Counted from the first letter of the stretch, positions 40,809 to 50,017 are shown. The stretch: 64,000 nt of DNA from Variovorax sp. 770b2 (GCF_900115685.1 NZ_FOXJ01000004.1:270975-334974); one strand, 5' to 3'. Notes: generated by a model from the sequence alone, not told the origin. Numbers and translations are program-made.

Positions 40809-41321
40809 TCAGTCCAGCCGGCGGGCCATGTAGACCGACGTAGCTGGATAGGTCGCCAGCCGGGCCTGCTGCGCCGGGTCTGCCGGCTGCGTCGCGGCAT
40901 AACGCTGCCGCTCCCAGAAACCCGCCGAAGACTGCACCGACACCAGCGTCGAGTGCCGCCAGCCGGCCCGCACCGCGTGGTCCCACGCATGCCGCACCAG
41001 CCGCGGCCCGAGGCCCAGCCCCGAGGCACTCGGATGCACGGCCAGGTCGTGCAGGTACAGCGCATCCGGCACTGGCGCGACCTCGAATTCGCCATGCAGC
41101 GGCGTGAGCTTGCCGGTCATCGAGGGGTAGGCCGCCAGATAGGCGCTGACGGCACCCGCATGCACCGCCACCCAGCCCGTCTCCGGCGCCGAAGCCAATC
41201 GCCGCGCGATCAGCGCACCGTCTTCCACGAAGCCCGCGCCGTAGCAGGCGAGCTGGATGGCGAGCACCGCCTCCAGATCGTCCGCGCGCATCGCACGCAG
41301 GAAGACGGCGCCTGCCGCCAT
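40809..41321 (-). CDS. GNAT-family N-acetyltransferase
   Basis: A 170-residue GNAT protein. It has FLRAMRADDLEAVLAIQLACY at the start and acetyl-CoA-binding motif A (LYLHDLAVHPSASGLGLGPRLV). The substrate is unknown. Its start overlaps the stop of the ABC ATPase gene (ATGA), so it is the last gene of the transporter operon and may act on the imported compound (inference). Confidence 0.9.
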   Translation of the reverse strand: MAAGAVFLRAMRADDLEAVLAIQLACYGAGFVEDGALIARRLASAPETGWVAVHAGAVSAYLAAYPSMTGKLTPLHGEFEVAPVPDALYLHDLAVHPSASGLGLGPRLVRHAWDHAVRAGWRHSTLVSVQSSAGFWERQRYAATQPADPAQQARLATYPATSVYMARRLD

Positions 41322-42115
41322 CAGGCCAGCAGCAGCTTGTCGTCGTCGAGCTTTTCGCCGCGCGTCTGCTCGAACATGCGCAGCAGGTCGGGCACATCGA
41401 GGCCCGAGCGCTCCGGCCCGGCCACGTCCAGGATCACCTGCCCCTCGTGCAGCATCACGGTGCGCGAACCGTAGTCCAACGCCTGCCGCATGCTGTGCGT
41501 CACCATCATCGCAGTGAGCTGGCTGCCCTCGACGATCTTGGCGGTCAGCTCCAGCACGAAGGCGGCGGTCTTCGGGTCCAGCGCGGCCGTGTGCTCGTCC
41601 AGCAGCAGGATGCGCGAAGGCTTGAGCGACGCCATCAGCAAGCTCACCGCCTGCCGCTGACCGCCCGAGAGCAGGCCGATGCGGTCGGCCAGGCGGTTTT
41701 CCAGCCCCAGCTTCAGGATCGACAGCTTCTCGCGGAACAGCTCGCGAAGGCCCCGGTTGAGCGCGAAGCCGAAGCCCCGCCGCTCGCCGCGCTTGTACGC
41801 CAGTGCCATGTTCTCCTCGATGGTCAGCGCCTCGCAGGTGCCGGCCATCGGGTCCTGGAACACGCGGGCCACCATGCCCGAGCGCTGCCAGGCGTTCATG
41901 CGCGTCACGTCCTTGCCGTCGATCTCGATGCTGCCCTTGTCCACGATCAGGTCGCCGCTCACCGCATTGAGAAAGGTCGACTTGCCCGCGCCGTTCGAGC
42001 CGATCACGGTGACGAACTGGCCGGTCGGAATTTCCAGGCCGAGGCCGCGCAGCACGCGGTTCTCGATCGGCGTGCCCGGGTTGAAAGTCATCTCCAGTTG
42101 TTGGGCGCGCAGCAT
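41321..42115 (-). CDS. ABC transporter ATP-binding protein (TrpZ-like)
   Basis: A 264-residue ATPase with Walker A GSNGAGKST, signature LSGGQRQAVS, Walker B ILLLDEHTAALDP and switch His in VTHSMRQAL. It starts MLRAQQLEMTFNPGTP and overlaps the permease stop. The three-gene arrangement and the solute-binding protein type (PF04392) match the TrpXYZ group, proposed to import tryptophan or other aromatics. Confidence 0.93.
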   Translation of the reverse strand: MLRAQQLEMTFNPGTPIENRVLRGLGLEIPTGQFVTVIGSNGAGKSTFLNAVSGDLIVDKGSIEIDGKDVTRMNAWQRSGMVARVFQDPMAGTCEALTIEENMALAYKRGERRGFGFALNRGLRELFREKLSILKLGLENRLADRIGLLSGGQRQAVSLLMASLKPSRILLLDEHTAALDPKTAAFVLELTAKIVEGSQLTAMMVTHSMRQALDYGSRTVMLHEGQVILDVAGPERSGLDVPDLLRMFEQTRGEKLDDDKLLLA

Positions 42116-43011
42116 CAGTTCTTCCCCTTGAAGAGTCCGCGCAGCTTGCGCTTGTAGGCGGGGATCAGCAGCGCGACCGCGACCAGCACGGCGGTGACCA
42201 GGTTCAGGTCCTGCGCCTGCAGGCCCATGAAGTCGGTGTTGAGCGCCATCGCGATGAAAAAGCGGTAGAGCAGCGCGCCGAGCACGCAGGCCAGCGTGGT
42301 GATCACCATGCTGCGCGCGGGCAGGAGCGTCTCGCCGATGATCACCGCGGCCAGGCCGATCACGATCGTGCCCACGCCCATCGAGATGTCGGCCGTGCCC
42401 TGGCTCTGCGCGAAAAGCGCGCCGGCCAGCGCCACCAGCGCGTTGGAGAGCGCCAGGCCCGCCATCGTGTGGAAGTCGGTCGAAATGCCCTGGGCCCGCG
42501 CCATGCGCGCGTTGCCGCCGGTGGCGCGCATCGCCAGGCCCGCCTCGGAGGCGAAGAACATGTCGACCAGGATCTTCGCGGCGATCACGATCAGCAGCAG
42601 CAACAGCGGCTTGGCCCATTGCTCGGGCATGCCGCCGAAGTCGACCATGGTGAACACGGTCGGCTCGGTGATGAGCGCCACGTTGGGCTTGCCCATCACG
42701 CGCAGGTTGACCGAGTAGAGCGCGATCATCACCAGGATGCTCGCCAGCAACTGCATGATCTTGAGCTTGACGTTCAGCCAGGCCGTGACCCAGCCCGCGG
42801 CCGCGCCGGCCACGCAGGCCACCGCGGTGGCCGCCACCGGGTTCCAGCCGAGGACGATCAGCGTCGCGGCCACGGCGGCGCCCAGCGGAAAGCTGCCGTC
42901 CACCGTGAGGTCGGGAAAGTTGATGATGCGAAACGACATGAAGACGCCCAACGCGACCAGTCCGAATATCAGACCGATCTCGATGGCGCCCAGCGAAGCG
43001 ATGAGCGACAT
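42115..43011 (-). CDS. ABC transporter permease (TrpY-like)
   Basis: A 298-residue permease of the branched-chain amino acid type (BPD_transp_2), with about eight to nine spans. It begins MSLIASLGAIEIGLIFGLVALGVF, with LTVDGSFPLGAAVAA and GNARMARAQGIS loops typical of the family. Second gene of the operon, 15 bases after the solute-binding protein gene. Confidence 0.93.
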   Translation of the reverse strand: MSLIASLGAIEIGLIFGLVALGVFMSFRIINFPDLTVDGSFPLGAAVAATLIVLGWNPVAATAVACVAGAAAGWVTAWLNVKLKIMQLLASILVMIALYSVNLRVMGKPNVALITEPTVFTMVDFGGMPEQWAKPLLLLLIVIAAKILVDMFFASEAGLAMRATGGNARMARAQGISTDFHTMAGLALSNALVALAGALFAQSQGTADISMGVGTIVIGLAAVIIGETLLPARSMVITTLACVLGALLYRFFIAMALNTDFMGLQAQDLNLVTAVLVAVALLIPAYKRKLRGLFKGKN

Positions 43012-43026
43012 AAAGAAGCTGGCTTC

Positions 43027-44010
43027 TTACTTCGTGGCCACGACCTTGGCGGTCTTCAGGAGCGATTCGGACAGCGTCACGCCCTGCAGCTTGGCCGCAC
43101 CGGGGTTCACCACCAATTCGAAGTTGGTGCTGGTCTGCGAGGCGATGGTGCCGGGCTTCTCGCCCTTCAGGATGCGCACGACGATCTTGCCGGTCTGGCG
43201 GCCGATGTCGCTGTAGTTCAGGCCCAGGGCAGCCACGGCGCCGCGCTCGACGGTGGCCGTGTCGGCCGCCACCACCGGCAGCTTGGCCTGCTGCGCCACT
43301 TTCACGATGCCTTCGAAGGCCGAGACCACGTTGTTGTCGGTCGGCGTGTAGATCACGTCGGCCTTGCCCACCAGGCTCTGGGCGGCGGTCGGCACGTCCA
43401 CGGTGCGGGCGGCCGCGGCTTCGACGACGGTCATGCCGGCGTCGGCAGCCGCCTTCTTCAGCGAAGCGACGATGGCCACCGAGTTCGCTTCGCCGGGGCT
43501 GTAGATCACGCCGATGCGCTTGGCGTTGGGCACCACCTGCTTGATGAGGCCGATGTGCTTGTCCAGCGGCGAGAGGTCCGACACACCCGTCACGTTGGTG
43601 CCCGTGGCGTCCCAGTTCTTCACCAGCCTGGCGGCCACCGGATCGGTGATGGCCGAGTACACGACCGGAATCGTCTTGGTGGAAGCCACCACGGCCTGCG
43701 CCGACGGCGTGGCGATGGCGACGATCACGTCGGGCGCATCGCCCACGTACTTGCGGGCGATCTGGGCGGCGGTGCCCACGTTGCCCTGCGCGCTCTGGTA
43801 GGTGAACTTGAGGTTCTTGCCTTCTTCGTAGCCCGCCGCCTTGAGCTCCGCCTTCACGCCGTCGCGCACGGCATCGAGGGCCGGGTGTTCGACGATGGCG
43901 GTCACGGCCACCGACTTGGTGTCGGCCGCAAAGGACGACGGCGCGGCCGCCAGCATGCCGAGGGCCAGGGCGACGGCGCTGAAAGGGGTGCGAAGCAGGG
44001 CGTTTTTCAC
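43027..44010 (-). CDS. ABC transporter substrate-binding protein (TrpX-like)
   Basis: A 327-residue periplasmic binding protein of the ABC_sub_bind (DUF534) family. The signal peptide is cleaved after PSSFA (about residue 28); the mature protein starts ADTKSVAVTAIVEHPALDA. A GTG start at 44010 is supported by GGAG about 11 bases upstream; the frame is open further, but that part lacks similarity. TrpX relatives bind tryptophan or tyrosine; the ligand here is inferred only. Confidence 0.93.
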   Translation of the reverse strand: MKNALLRTPFSAVALALGMLAAAPSSFAADTKSVAVTAIVEHPALDAVRDGVKAELKAAGYEEGKNLKFTYQSAQGNVGTAAQIARKYVGDAPDVIVAIATPSAQAVVASTKTIPVVYSAITDPVAARLVKNWDATGTNVTGVSDLSPLDKHIGLIKQVVPNAKRIGVIYSPGEANSVAIVASLKKAAADAGMTVVEAAAARTVDVPTAAQSLVGKADVIYTPTDNNVVSAFEGIVKVAQQAKLPVVAADTATVERGAVAALGLNYSDIGRQTGKIVVRILKGEKPGTIASQTSTNFELVVNPGAAKLQGVTLSESLLKTAKVVATK

Positions 44011-44136
44011 GTGAGGGGTCTCCGGATGGGGATGAATGCGTCGGGGATGAGGCCGCCGGCGTGCGCCGGGGCGGAAATTCAGCGGGCCAGCAATTGCGCG
44101 TGCAATCCCGGCAGCTTCGAAGTCTAGATCGTACTT

Positions 44137-44153
44137 TGCACAATTAAGGTGCA
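44137..44153. promoter_or_regulatory. Dyad between TrpX-like operon and Lrp gene
   Basis: TGCAC-N7-GTGCA with an AT-rich centre (AATTAAG), in the divergent region. The layout is like an Lrp/AsnC operator and could serve both promoters. A second dyad CATCC-N6-GGATG (44194-44209) lies just before the Lrp gene. Confidence 0.45.
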
Positions 44154-44215
44154 TGCCCTTATCGGGCTTACCCCGCTTTAAGAAACATAATTGCATCCAT
44201 TGAAGGATGTAAGAG

Positions 44216-44692
44216 ATGAAATTGCATGAGATCGAACTCGACCGGATCGACCGGCGGATTCTTGAGCACTTGCAGGTGCACGGCCGCGCAACCAACCTCG
44301 AACTGTCGGAGGTGGCCAACCTGTCGCCCGCGCAGTGCATGAGGCGCCACCGGCGACTGGAAGAGCTGGGCTTCATCAACGGCTACGCGGCGCACCTGAA
44401 TGCGCGGCACGTCGGGCTGGGCGTGATCGCCTTCATCCACGTGACGATGGCGCGGGGCCATGTCGACGAGCTGCCCAAGTTCCAGGACCTGATCGCCGAC
44501 CTGAAGCAGATCCTGGAGTGCTATTCGGTGACCGGCGACTTCGACTACGTGCTCAAGGTGGTCGCGCGCGACCTGGAGTCGCTCTCGCAGTTCCTGATGC
44601 ACACGCTGATGCACATGCCCGGGGTGTCGGCCGTGCGGTCCAGCGTGTGCCTCAATGAGATCAAGTGCACCACGGCGCTGCCGCTGGAATAG
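44216..44692 (+). CDS. Lrp/AsnC-family transcriptional regulator
   Basis: A 158-residue Lrp-type regulator. The helix-turn-helix (about 5-60) has IDRRILEHLQVHGRATNLELSEVANLSPAQCMRRHRRLEELG context; the RAM ligand-binding domain is about 70-150 with CYSVTGDFDYVLKV. It is divergent from the TrpXYZ-like operon and is its likely amino-acid-responsive regulator (inference). AAGGATG upstream of the ATG is a possible ribosome-binding site. Confidence 0.94.
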   Translation: MKLHEIELDRIDRRILEHLQVHGRATNLELSEVANLSPAQCMRRHRRLEELGFINGYAAHLNARHVGLGVIAFIHVTMARGHVDELPKFQDLIADLKQILECYSVTGDFDYVLKVVARDLESLSQFLMHTLMHMPGVSAVRSSVCLNEIKCTTALPLE

Positions 44693-44708
44693 GAACAGGA
44701 AAAGCGGC

Positions 44709-47216
44709 TCAGGTCGGCATGCCCGGGATCGGCGAGTTCTGCGTCGCGGGGGCCGGCGCGGCTGCGGCCGGCTCGGTGGGCGCCATCATGAAGGTGGTCG
44801 GTGTCGCCATCGGCAGCGCGGCCTTCCTCAGCTCGTCGAGGATCACGAACAACAGGTCGCTGCGCACGCCGCCCGCCAGGCGCGGGCTCGCCACATAGGC
44901 GATGGCCTGGAAGATCAAGAGCCCGTTCTCGATGCCTTCCAGCGTGAGCGATGGCGCGGGCGTTTCCAGCACCCCTTCGTGCGCGCGGCAGGCTTCCAGG
45001 ATCAGTTCGCGCACGCGCTGCGCGTCGGTGGTCAGCGGCATCGGCAGGCGGATCAGCACGCGGCCCTCGGCGTTGGCCAGCGTCATGTTGCGGACCGTCT
45101 TGGTGATGAATTCCGAGTTCGGCACGATCAGCGTCGAGCGGTCGCCCAGCTGGATCTCGGTGGCGCGCACGTTGATGCGCCGCACGTCGCCCTCGGCCGT
45201 GCCCAGCACCACCCAGTCGCCCACCTTCACCGGCTGCTCGGCCAGGAGGATCAGCCCCGAGATGAAGTTCTGCACGATCGCCTGCAGCCCGAAGCCGATG
45301 CCCACCGACAGCGCGCTGGCCACCCACGCGATGCGCTCGATGCCGATGCCCATGGCCGAGAGCGCGAACGCGATCACCAGGATGCCGCCCACGTAGCCCA
45401 GGAGCGTGGTGAGCGAGCTCTGCATGCCCGGCTCCAGCTTCGTGTTGGGCAGGTAGCTGCGCTCCAGCCAGCGCTTGAACACCCGCAGCACGATGAAGCC
45501 GACCACCGCCACCGCGATGGCGCTCAGGATCGCGCCCGGCACCAGCTGGAACTCGCCCACCTTCACGCCGGTGCCGAACTTGCCGCTGCGCTGGAACACC
45601 TCGCCCGGCCCGGTGCCCAGCGGCGCGGCGAGCGCGATCAGCATGTAGAAGAACAGCCCGACCCGGCTCAGCCCCGAGAGCACGGTGGCGGCCTGGTCCA
45701 GCGTCTGCGGCGCCAGGTTGAAGCTCTTCTGCAGCCGCTGGCCGAAGGTGCTGCGCGACGACACCAGCGCCATGAACACGTCGTCGGCGAACTTGAACAG
45801 CACGTAGAAGGCCGCGGCCACGATGCCGCTCCAGGTGAGCTGCGAGGCCAGGAAGCTCGCGAGCGCCACGTAGCCCACGGCCACCAGCACCCAGATCGCG
45901 ATGACCAGCACGCCGATCAGCGCGACCAGGAGGCCGACCCACATCGGCCGCTCCGGCAGGCCCGCGTCGGGCGCGTCGGCGCGCAGGGCCTTCAGCCGGT
46001 AGACGACGGTGCCGACCAGCGCGGTGAGAAGCAGCGCCGTCAGCACGTGCGTGCTCACCACGGCGGCAAAGCTCGCGTCGATGAGCGCGTTGATCTCGGC
46101 GGGCGTCCATGCGAGCGCGGCCACCAGCGCCACCAGCCATGGCAACGCCGACAGGCGACTGGCCGTGGCGTCGGGAATGGGCGGCAGGCGCCAGGACGGC
46201 CGGGCCGCGGCCAGCAGCGCGCGCCCCAGCCCGATGACGAACGCCATGAAGGTCAGCGCCTGTGCCGTCGATTGCAGCGCCTTGCGCGCCTGCGCATCCC
46301 AGGTGGCATGGGCCTTGAGCACCTCCACGAAACCGTGCGCGGCCACGGCCACCAGCAGCACGTGGGCCCCGACGATGGCGATCACCAGCAGCGAGCGGCG
46401 CAGCCGCCCGGCGGGAAGCACGCGCATCGCCAGCCGGGTCAGCCCGCGCTCGGCGGCCCAGACACCGAGCCACGACAGCAGCAGGGCGCCGATCAGCGCG
46501 GCGATCACCAGCGTGCGGCTCTCGGGCTGCAGCGCCTGCTGGAAGCCGTCGTCGAGCGCCGCGCCTATCGCCTGCAGCCTTGCCAGGTCGTCGGGCCAGG
46601 CCTCGCGCAGGTCGTTCCAGAACGCGCCGCTGAGCGGCGAGGCGGCGCGGCTGGTGAGCTCGGCCTCGAACTGCTGGCGCCGCTGCGACACCAGGTCGGT
46701 GCCGCGCTGGCGCACGTCGATCGACAGCAGCTTGGCCAGCCGGATGTCGGCGTCCAGCGCGTTGCGCTCCTTGGTCAGTTGTGCGCGCTGGCGCGTGATG
46801 TTGGGGTCTTCGGTGGCACCGGCGGCGGGCGGGTTGCCCAGTTCGCCCAGGCGCGCGTTCAGGTCGGCCAGGTCGCCGGTGCGGGCGGCGACGAACTTGT
46901 CGGCCTGCACGCCGATCTCGTTGATCTGCACGAGCTGCTTGCGCGCATCGTCCGCGCCCCCGCCCCCGGTGGCGGGGCCGGCGGCGGCACCGGCACTGGG
47001 CGCGGGCGCAGCCTTGGCGAACTGCGCGCGCAACTCGGCGATGGTGGGCGCCGGCGCTGCTGCTGCGGCGGCGGTGTTGGCGCTGTTGTTGGGGTTGCCG
47101 TTGCCGGCGTTCATGCTGGCGTCCGGCTGCGCGAGGGCGCCGCCGCAGGTCAACAGGGCCAGCAGAGCCAGGATGGCGGGAAGGCAGAAGCCCGCCAGGC
47201 GAGAGGTCCGTTTCAT
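44709..47216 (-). CDS. Large mechanosensitive channel (DUF3772/MscS family)
   Basis: An 835-residue KefA/MscK-type channel. A signal peptide (cleaved after GGALA) is followed by Asn/Ala/Pro-rich linkers, a periplasmic coiled coil (about 105-160), a DUF3772 region, about eleven membrane spans and the conserved MscS core (ASALSVGIGFGLQAIVQNFISGLILLAEQPVKVGDWV segment) with a cytoplasmic vestibule. It ends in a Pro/Ala-rich tail. It protects against hypo-osmotic shock. It converges on the Lrp gene. Confidence 0.93.
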   Translation of the reverse strand: MKRTSRLAGFCLPAILALLALLTCGGALAQPDASMNAGNGNPNNSANTAAAAAAPAPTIAELRAQFAKAAPAPSAGAAAGPATGGGGADDARKQLVQINEIGVQADKFVAARTGDLADLNARLGELGNPPAAGATEDPNITRQRAQLTKERNALDADIRLAKLLSIDVRQRGTDLVSQRRQQFEAELTSRAASPLSGAFWNDLREAWPDDLARLQAIGAALDDGFQQALQPESRTLVIAALIGALLLSWLGVWAAERGLTRLAMRVLPAGRLRRSLLVIAIVGAHVLLVAVAAHGFVEVLKAHATWDAQARKALQSTAQALTFMAFVIGLGRALLAAARPSWRLPPIPDATASRLSALPWLVALVAALAWTPAEINALIDASFAAVVSTHVLTALLLTALVGTVVYRLKALRADAPDAGLPERPMWVGLLVALIGVLVIAIWVLVAVGYVALASFLASQLTWSGIVAAAFYVLFKFADDVFMALVSSRSTFGQRLQKSFNLAPQTLDQAATVLSGLSRVGLFFYMLIALAAPLGTGPGEVFQRSGKFGTGVKVGEFQLVPGAILSAIAVAVVGFIVLRVFKRWLERSYLPNTKLEPGMQSSLTTLLGYVGGILVIAFALSAMGIGIERIAWVASALSVGIGFGLQAIVQNFISGLILLAEQPVKVGDWVVLGTAEGDVRRINVRATEIQLGDRSTLIVPNSEFITKTVRNMTLANAEGRVLIRLPMPLTTDAQRVRELILEACRAHEGVLETPAPSLTLEGIENGLLIFQAIAYVASPRLAGGVRSDLLFVILDELRKAALPMATPTTFMMAPTEPAAAAPAPATQNSPIPGMPT

Positions 47217-47267
47217 GGCCGCATCATAGAAGCCGCCATCTCGTAAGAACCGGTAAGAAATGCAGCC

Positions 47268-48014
47268 TCAACCGGCAGGGCTGAAGAGGTCGACCCTGTC
47301 GGTGATGATGCCGTCGGTGCCCAGCGCGATGAGCCGCTGCGCGGCCCAGTCGTCGTTGACCGTGTAGCTGAGCGAGCGCAGGCCCGCGCCGTGCACCTGT
47401 TCGACGGTGGCGGTGTTCCACAGCGCGTGGTTGCAGACGATGGCTTTGCAGTCCAGGTCCAGCGCGGTCTCCAGCCAGCCGTTCCACAGCGTGTCGAGCA
47501 GCAGGCCGCGCGGCAGCTCGGGCTGCGTGGCGGCGGCGCCCTGGAGCGAATCGACCTGGAAGGAGGTGAGCAGCGGAGGAGTCGCCGCACCCTGCCAGAG
47601 GCGCGCCGCTTCGCGCGCCACCACTTCGCCGGTCTCGCGTTCGGTGCCGGGCGTCGGCTTGATCTCGATGTTGAGGAGGTAATCGTTGGCCAGGCAGAAG
47701 CGGGCCAGGTTTTCCAGCGTGGGCAGAGGCTCGCCTGCGAAGCTGCGCGAATGCCAGCCGCCCGCATCGAGCTGCGACAGCGCGCTCCACGGTTGCTCGC
47801 CGCCGACGCCGTGGCCGTTGGTGGTGCGCTCCAGCGTGGCGTCGTGCATGAGGAAGGGCACGCCGTCCGCGCTCAGCTTGGCATCGCACTCGAACATGCG
47901 GTAGCCGTGCGAAGCGCCGAAACGGAAGGCCGCGAGCGTGTTTTCAGGCGCCAGCTTGCCGGCGCCGCGGTGTGCGACCCAACGGGGGTAGGGCCAGGGG
48001 CTTCGTTCCGCCAT
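47268..48014 (-). CDS. ugpQ: Glycerophosphodiester phosphodiesterase
   Basis: A 248-residue GDPD that releases glycerol-3-phosphate from glycerophosphodiesters. The catalytic motifs are HRGAGKLAPENT, MFECDAKLSADG and LMHDATLERTTNG. No signal peptide, so it is cytoplasmic like UgpQ. It lies 3 bases after ugpC at the end of the ugp operon and hydrolyses the diesters imported by UgpBAEC. Confidence 0.95.
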   Translation of the reverse strand: MAERSPWPYPRWVAHRGAGKLAPENTLAAFRFGASHGYRMFECDAKLSADGVPFLMHDATLERTTNGHGVGGEQPWSALSQLDAGGWHSRSFAGEPLPTLENLARFCLANDYLLNIEIKPTPGTERETGEVVAREAARLWQGAATPPLLTSFQVDSLQGAAATQPELPRGLLLDTLWNGWLETALDLDCKAIVCNHALWNTATVEQVHGAGLRSLSYTVNDDWAAQRLIALGTDGIITDRVDLFSPAG

Positions 48015-48017
48015 CGC

Positions 48018-49025
48018 TCAATCTGCCCGCTTGCCCGATCCGGCGTCGAACCAGTGCAGCTTGTCTTCGCGCGCCGCGATCTTCACCGTGTCGCCGGCGA
48101 CCGGCGGGTGATCGCCTTCGTCGGTGCGCATGATGATCTGCTCGTCGCCGATGCGGCCGTACACCAGGCGCTCGGCGCCCAGCAGTTCGACCTGCTCGAC
48201 CTGCACCGTCCAGCCGCTTTCGTCCAGCTTCATGTGCTCGGGGCGAATGCCCAGGATCTGGCCCGCGCGCACGCCCGGTGCATGCCTCAGAAGGTTCATC
48301 GGCGGCGAGCCGATGAAGCTCGCCACGAAGGTGGTGGCCGGGCGCGAGTACACCTCTTCGGGCGACGCGAACTGGTCCATCACGCCGCCGTTCATCACGA
48401 TGATGCGCTGGGCGAGCGTCATCGCCTCGACCTGGTCGTGCGTGACGAAGAGGGAGGTGATGCCCAGCTCGCGGTGCAGCTTCTGGATTTCCAGGCGCGT
48501 CTGCGCGCGCAGCTTGGCGTCCAGGTTCGACAGCGGTTCGTCGAACAGAAACACCTGCGGCTGCCGCACGATCGCGCGGCCCATGGCCACGCGCTGGCGC
48601 TGGCCGCCGGAGAGCTCGCGGGGCTTGCGCTCGAGCAGGTGGCCCAGTTCGAGGATCTTGGCGGCCTTGTCCACGCGCACCTTGATCTCGGGCACCGGCA
48701 CCTTGGCGATCTTCAGGCCGTAGGCCATGTTCGCGAACACGCTCATGTGCGGGTAGAGCGCGTAGTTCTGGAACACCATCGCGATGTCGCGCTCGGAGGG
48801 TTCGAGCTCGTTCACCACGCGCCCGCCGATGGAGATTTCGCCGGCCGAGATTTCTTCCAGCCCGGCCACCATGCGCAGCAGCGTCGACTTGCCGCAGCCC
48901 GAGGGGCCCACGATCACGATGAACTCATGGTCGGCGATCTCGGCGCTCACGCCGTGGATGACCTGGTTGGCTTTGGGCCCGTGGCCGTAGCGCTTGATGA
49001 CGTTGCGTAGGGAAAGTGCAGCCAT
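48018..49025 (-). CDS. ugpC: Glycerol-3-phosphate ABC transporter ATPase
   Basis: A 335-residue MalK-type ATPase. It has Walker A GPSGCGKST, signature LSGGQRQRVAMG, Walker B VFLFDEPLSNLDAKLR, and a C-terminal TOBE/regulatory domain (about 235-335). It energises the UgpAE permease. It is separated from ugpE by about 140 bases that contain repeat copy C. Confidence 0.95.
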   Translation of the reverse strand: MAALSLRNVIKRYGHGPKANQVIHGVSAEIADHEFIVIVGPSGCGKSTLLRMVAGLEEISAGEISIGGRVVNELEPSERDIAMVFQNYALYPHMSVFANMAYGLKIAKVPVPEIKVRVDKAAKILELGHLLERKPRELSGGQRQRVAMGRAIVRQPQVFLFDEPLSNLDAKLRAQTRLEIQKLHRELGITSLFVTHDQVEAMTLAQRIIVMNGGVMDQFASPEEVYSRPATTFVASFIGSPPMNLLRHAPGVRAGQILGIRPEHMKLDESGWTVQVEQVELLGAERLVYGRIGDEQIIMRTDEGDHPPVAGDTVKIAAREDKLHWFDAGSGKRAD

Positions 49026-49065
49026 GTTCTTCTCGATTTCGGCCTCTATCGCGAGGCACTGTTAT

Positions 49066-49168
49066 TTCCAGAACCACCGCGGAACCGGCTTTGCCGTGCC
49101 GCTGGTGGTGCCCCCGGGTAGGGGGTGGCGAAGCGGCGCGATGTGCGCGCAGCCTGGGGGCGAGCCTA
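49066..49168 (-). repeat. Intergenic repeat copy C, inside the ugp operon
   Basis: Third copy, between ugpE and ugpC. It shares GCGGAACCGGCTTTGCCG, GCCCCCGG, GGCGAAGCGGCGC and GCGCGCAGCCTGGGGGCGAG with copies A and B. Outer arms ACCACC/GGTGGT flank GCGG/CCGC. Its right end carries the TAG stop of ugpE (49166-49168). Confidence 0.8.
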
Positions 49169-50017
49169 TTTCTCGGTGTCCACAAGGCCCTTGACGAACC
49201 ACTTTTGCATCAGGACCACCACCAGCGCGGGCGGCAGCATCGCCAGGATGGCGGTGGCCATCACGACGTTCCATTCGTTCTGCCCGTCGCCGCCGGCGAT
49301 CATCCGCTTGATGCCGACCACCACCGGGTACATGTCTTCGCTCGTGGTCGCCAGCAGCGGCCAGAGGTACTGGTTCCAGCCGTAGATGAACTGGATCACG
49401 AACAGCGCCGCAATCGAGGTCTTGGAGAGCGGCAGCAGCACGTCGAAGAAAAAGCGCATCGGGCTTGCGCCGTCCATGCGCGAGGCCTCGGTGAGCTCGT
49501 CCGGCACCGTGAGGAAGAACTGGCGGAACAGGAAAGTCGCCGTGGCCGAGGCGATCAGCGGCACCGTGAGGCCCGCGTAGGTGTTCAGCATGTTCAGGTC
49601 CGACAGCACCTTGTAGGTGGGCAGGATGCGCACCTCCACCGGCAGCATCAGCGTCACGAAGATGGCCCAGAAGCAGATCTTCTTGAACGGAAAGCGGAAG
49701 TAGACGATGGCAAAGGCCGACAGCAGCGAGATGGAGATCTTGCCGATGGCGATCACCATCGCCGTCACGAAGCTCACCCACATCATGTGCGCCACCGGGG
49801 CGTTGGAGCCTGCGCTGTTCTCGCGACCGAAGAGCGCGCCCTTGTAGCTGTCCACGATGTTCGAGCCGGGCAGCAGCGGCATCGGCGCCTGCACGATCTC
49901 CTGCGCGGTGTGCGTGGAGGCCACGAACGCCAGGTAGAGCGGGAAGGCGACGATGAGCACGCCCAGGATCATGATGACGTGGGCCAGGATGCCGTGGGTG
50001 CCGCGCTTCTCAACCAT
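49166..50017 (-). CDS. ugpE: Glycerol-3-phosphate ABC transporter permease
   Basis: A 283-residue permease with six spans and the EAA loop (ELTEASRMDGASPMRFFFDVLLPL). It pairs with UgpA to form the membrane channel. The stop TAG lies in the repeat. It starts 39 bases after ugpA. Confidence 0.95.
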   Translation of the reverse strand: MVEKRGTHGILAHVIMILGVLIVAFPLYLAFVASTHTAQEIVQAPMPLLPGSNIVDSYKGALFGRENSAGSNAPVAHMMWVSFVTAMVIAIGKISISLLSAFAIVYFRFPFKKICFWAIFVTLMLPVEVRILPTYKVLSDLNMLNTYAGLTVPLIASATATFLFRQFFLTVPDELTEASRMDGASPMRFFFDVLLPLSKTSIAALFVIQFIYGWNQYLWPLLATTSEDMYPVVVGIKRMIAGGDGQNEWNVVMATAILAMLPPALVVVLMQKWFVKGLVDTEK

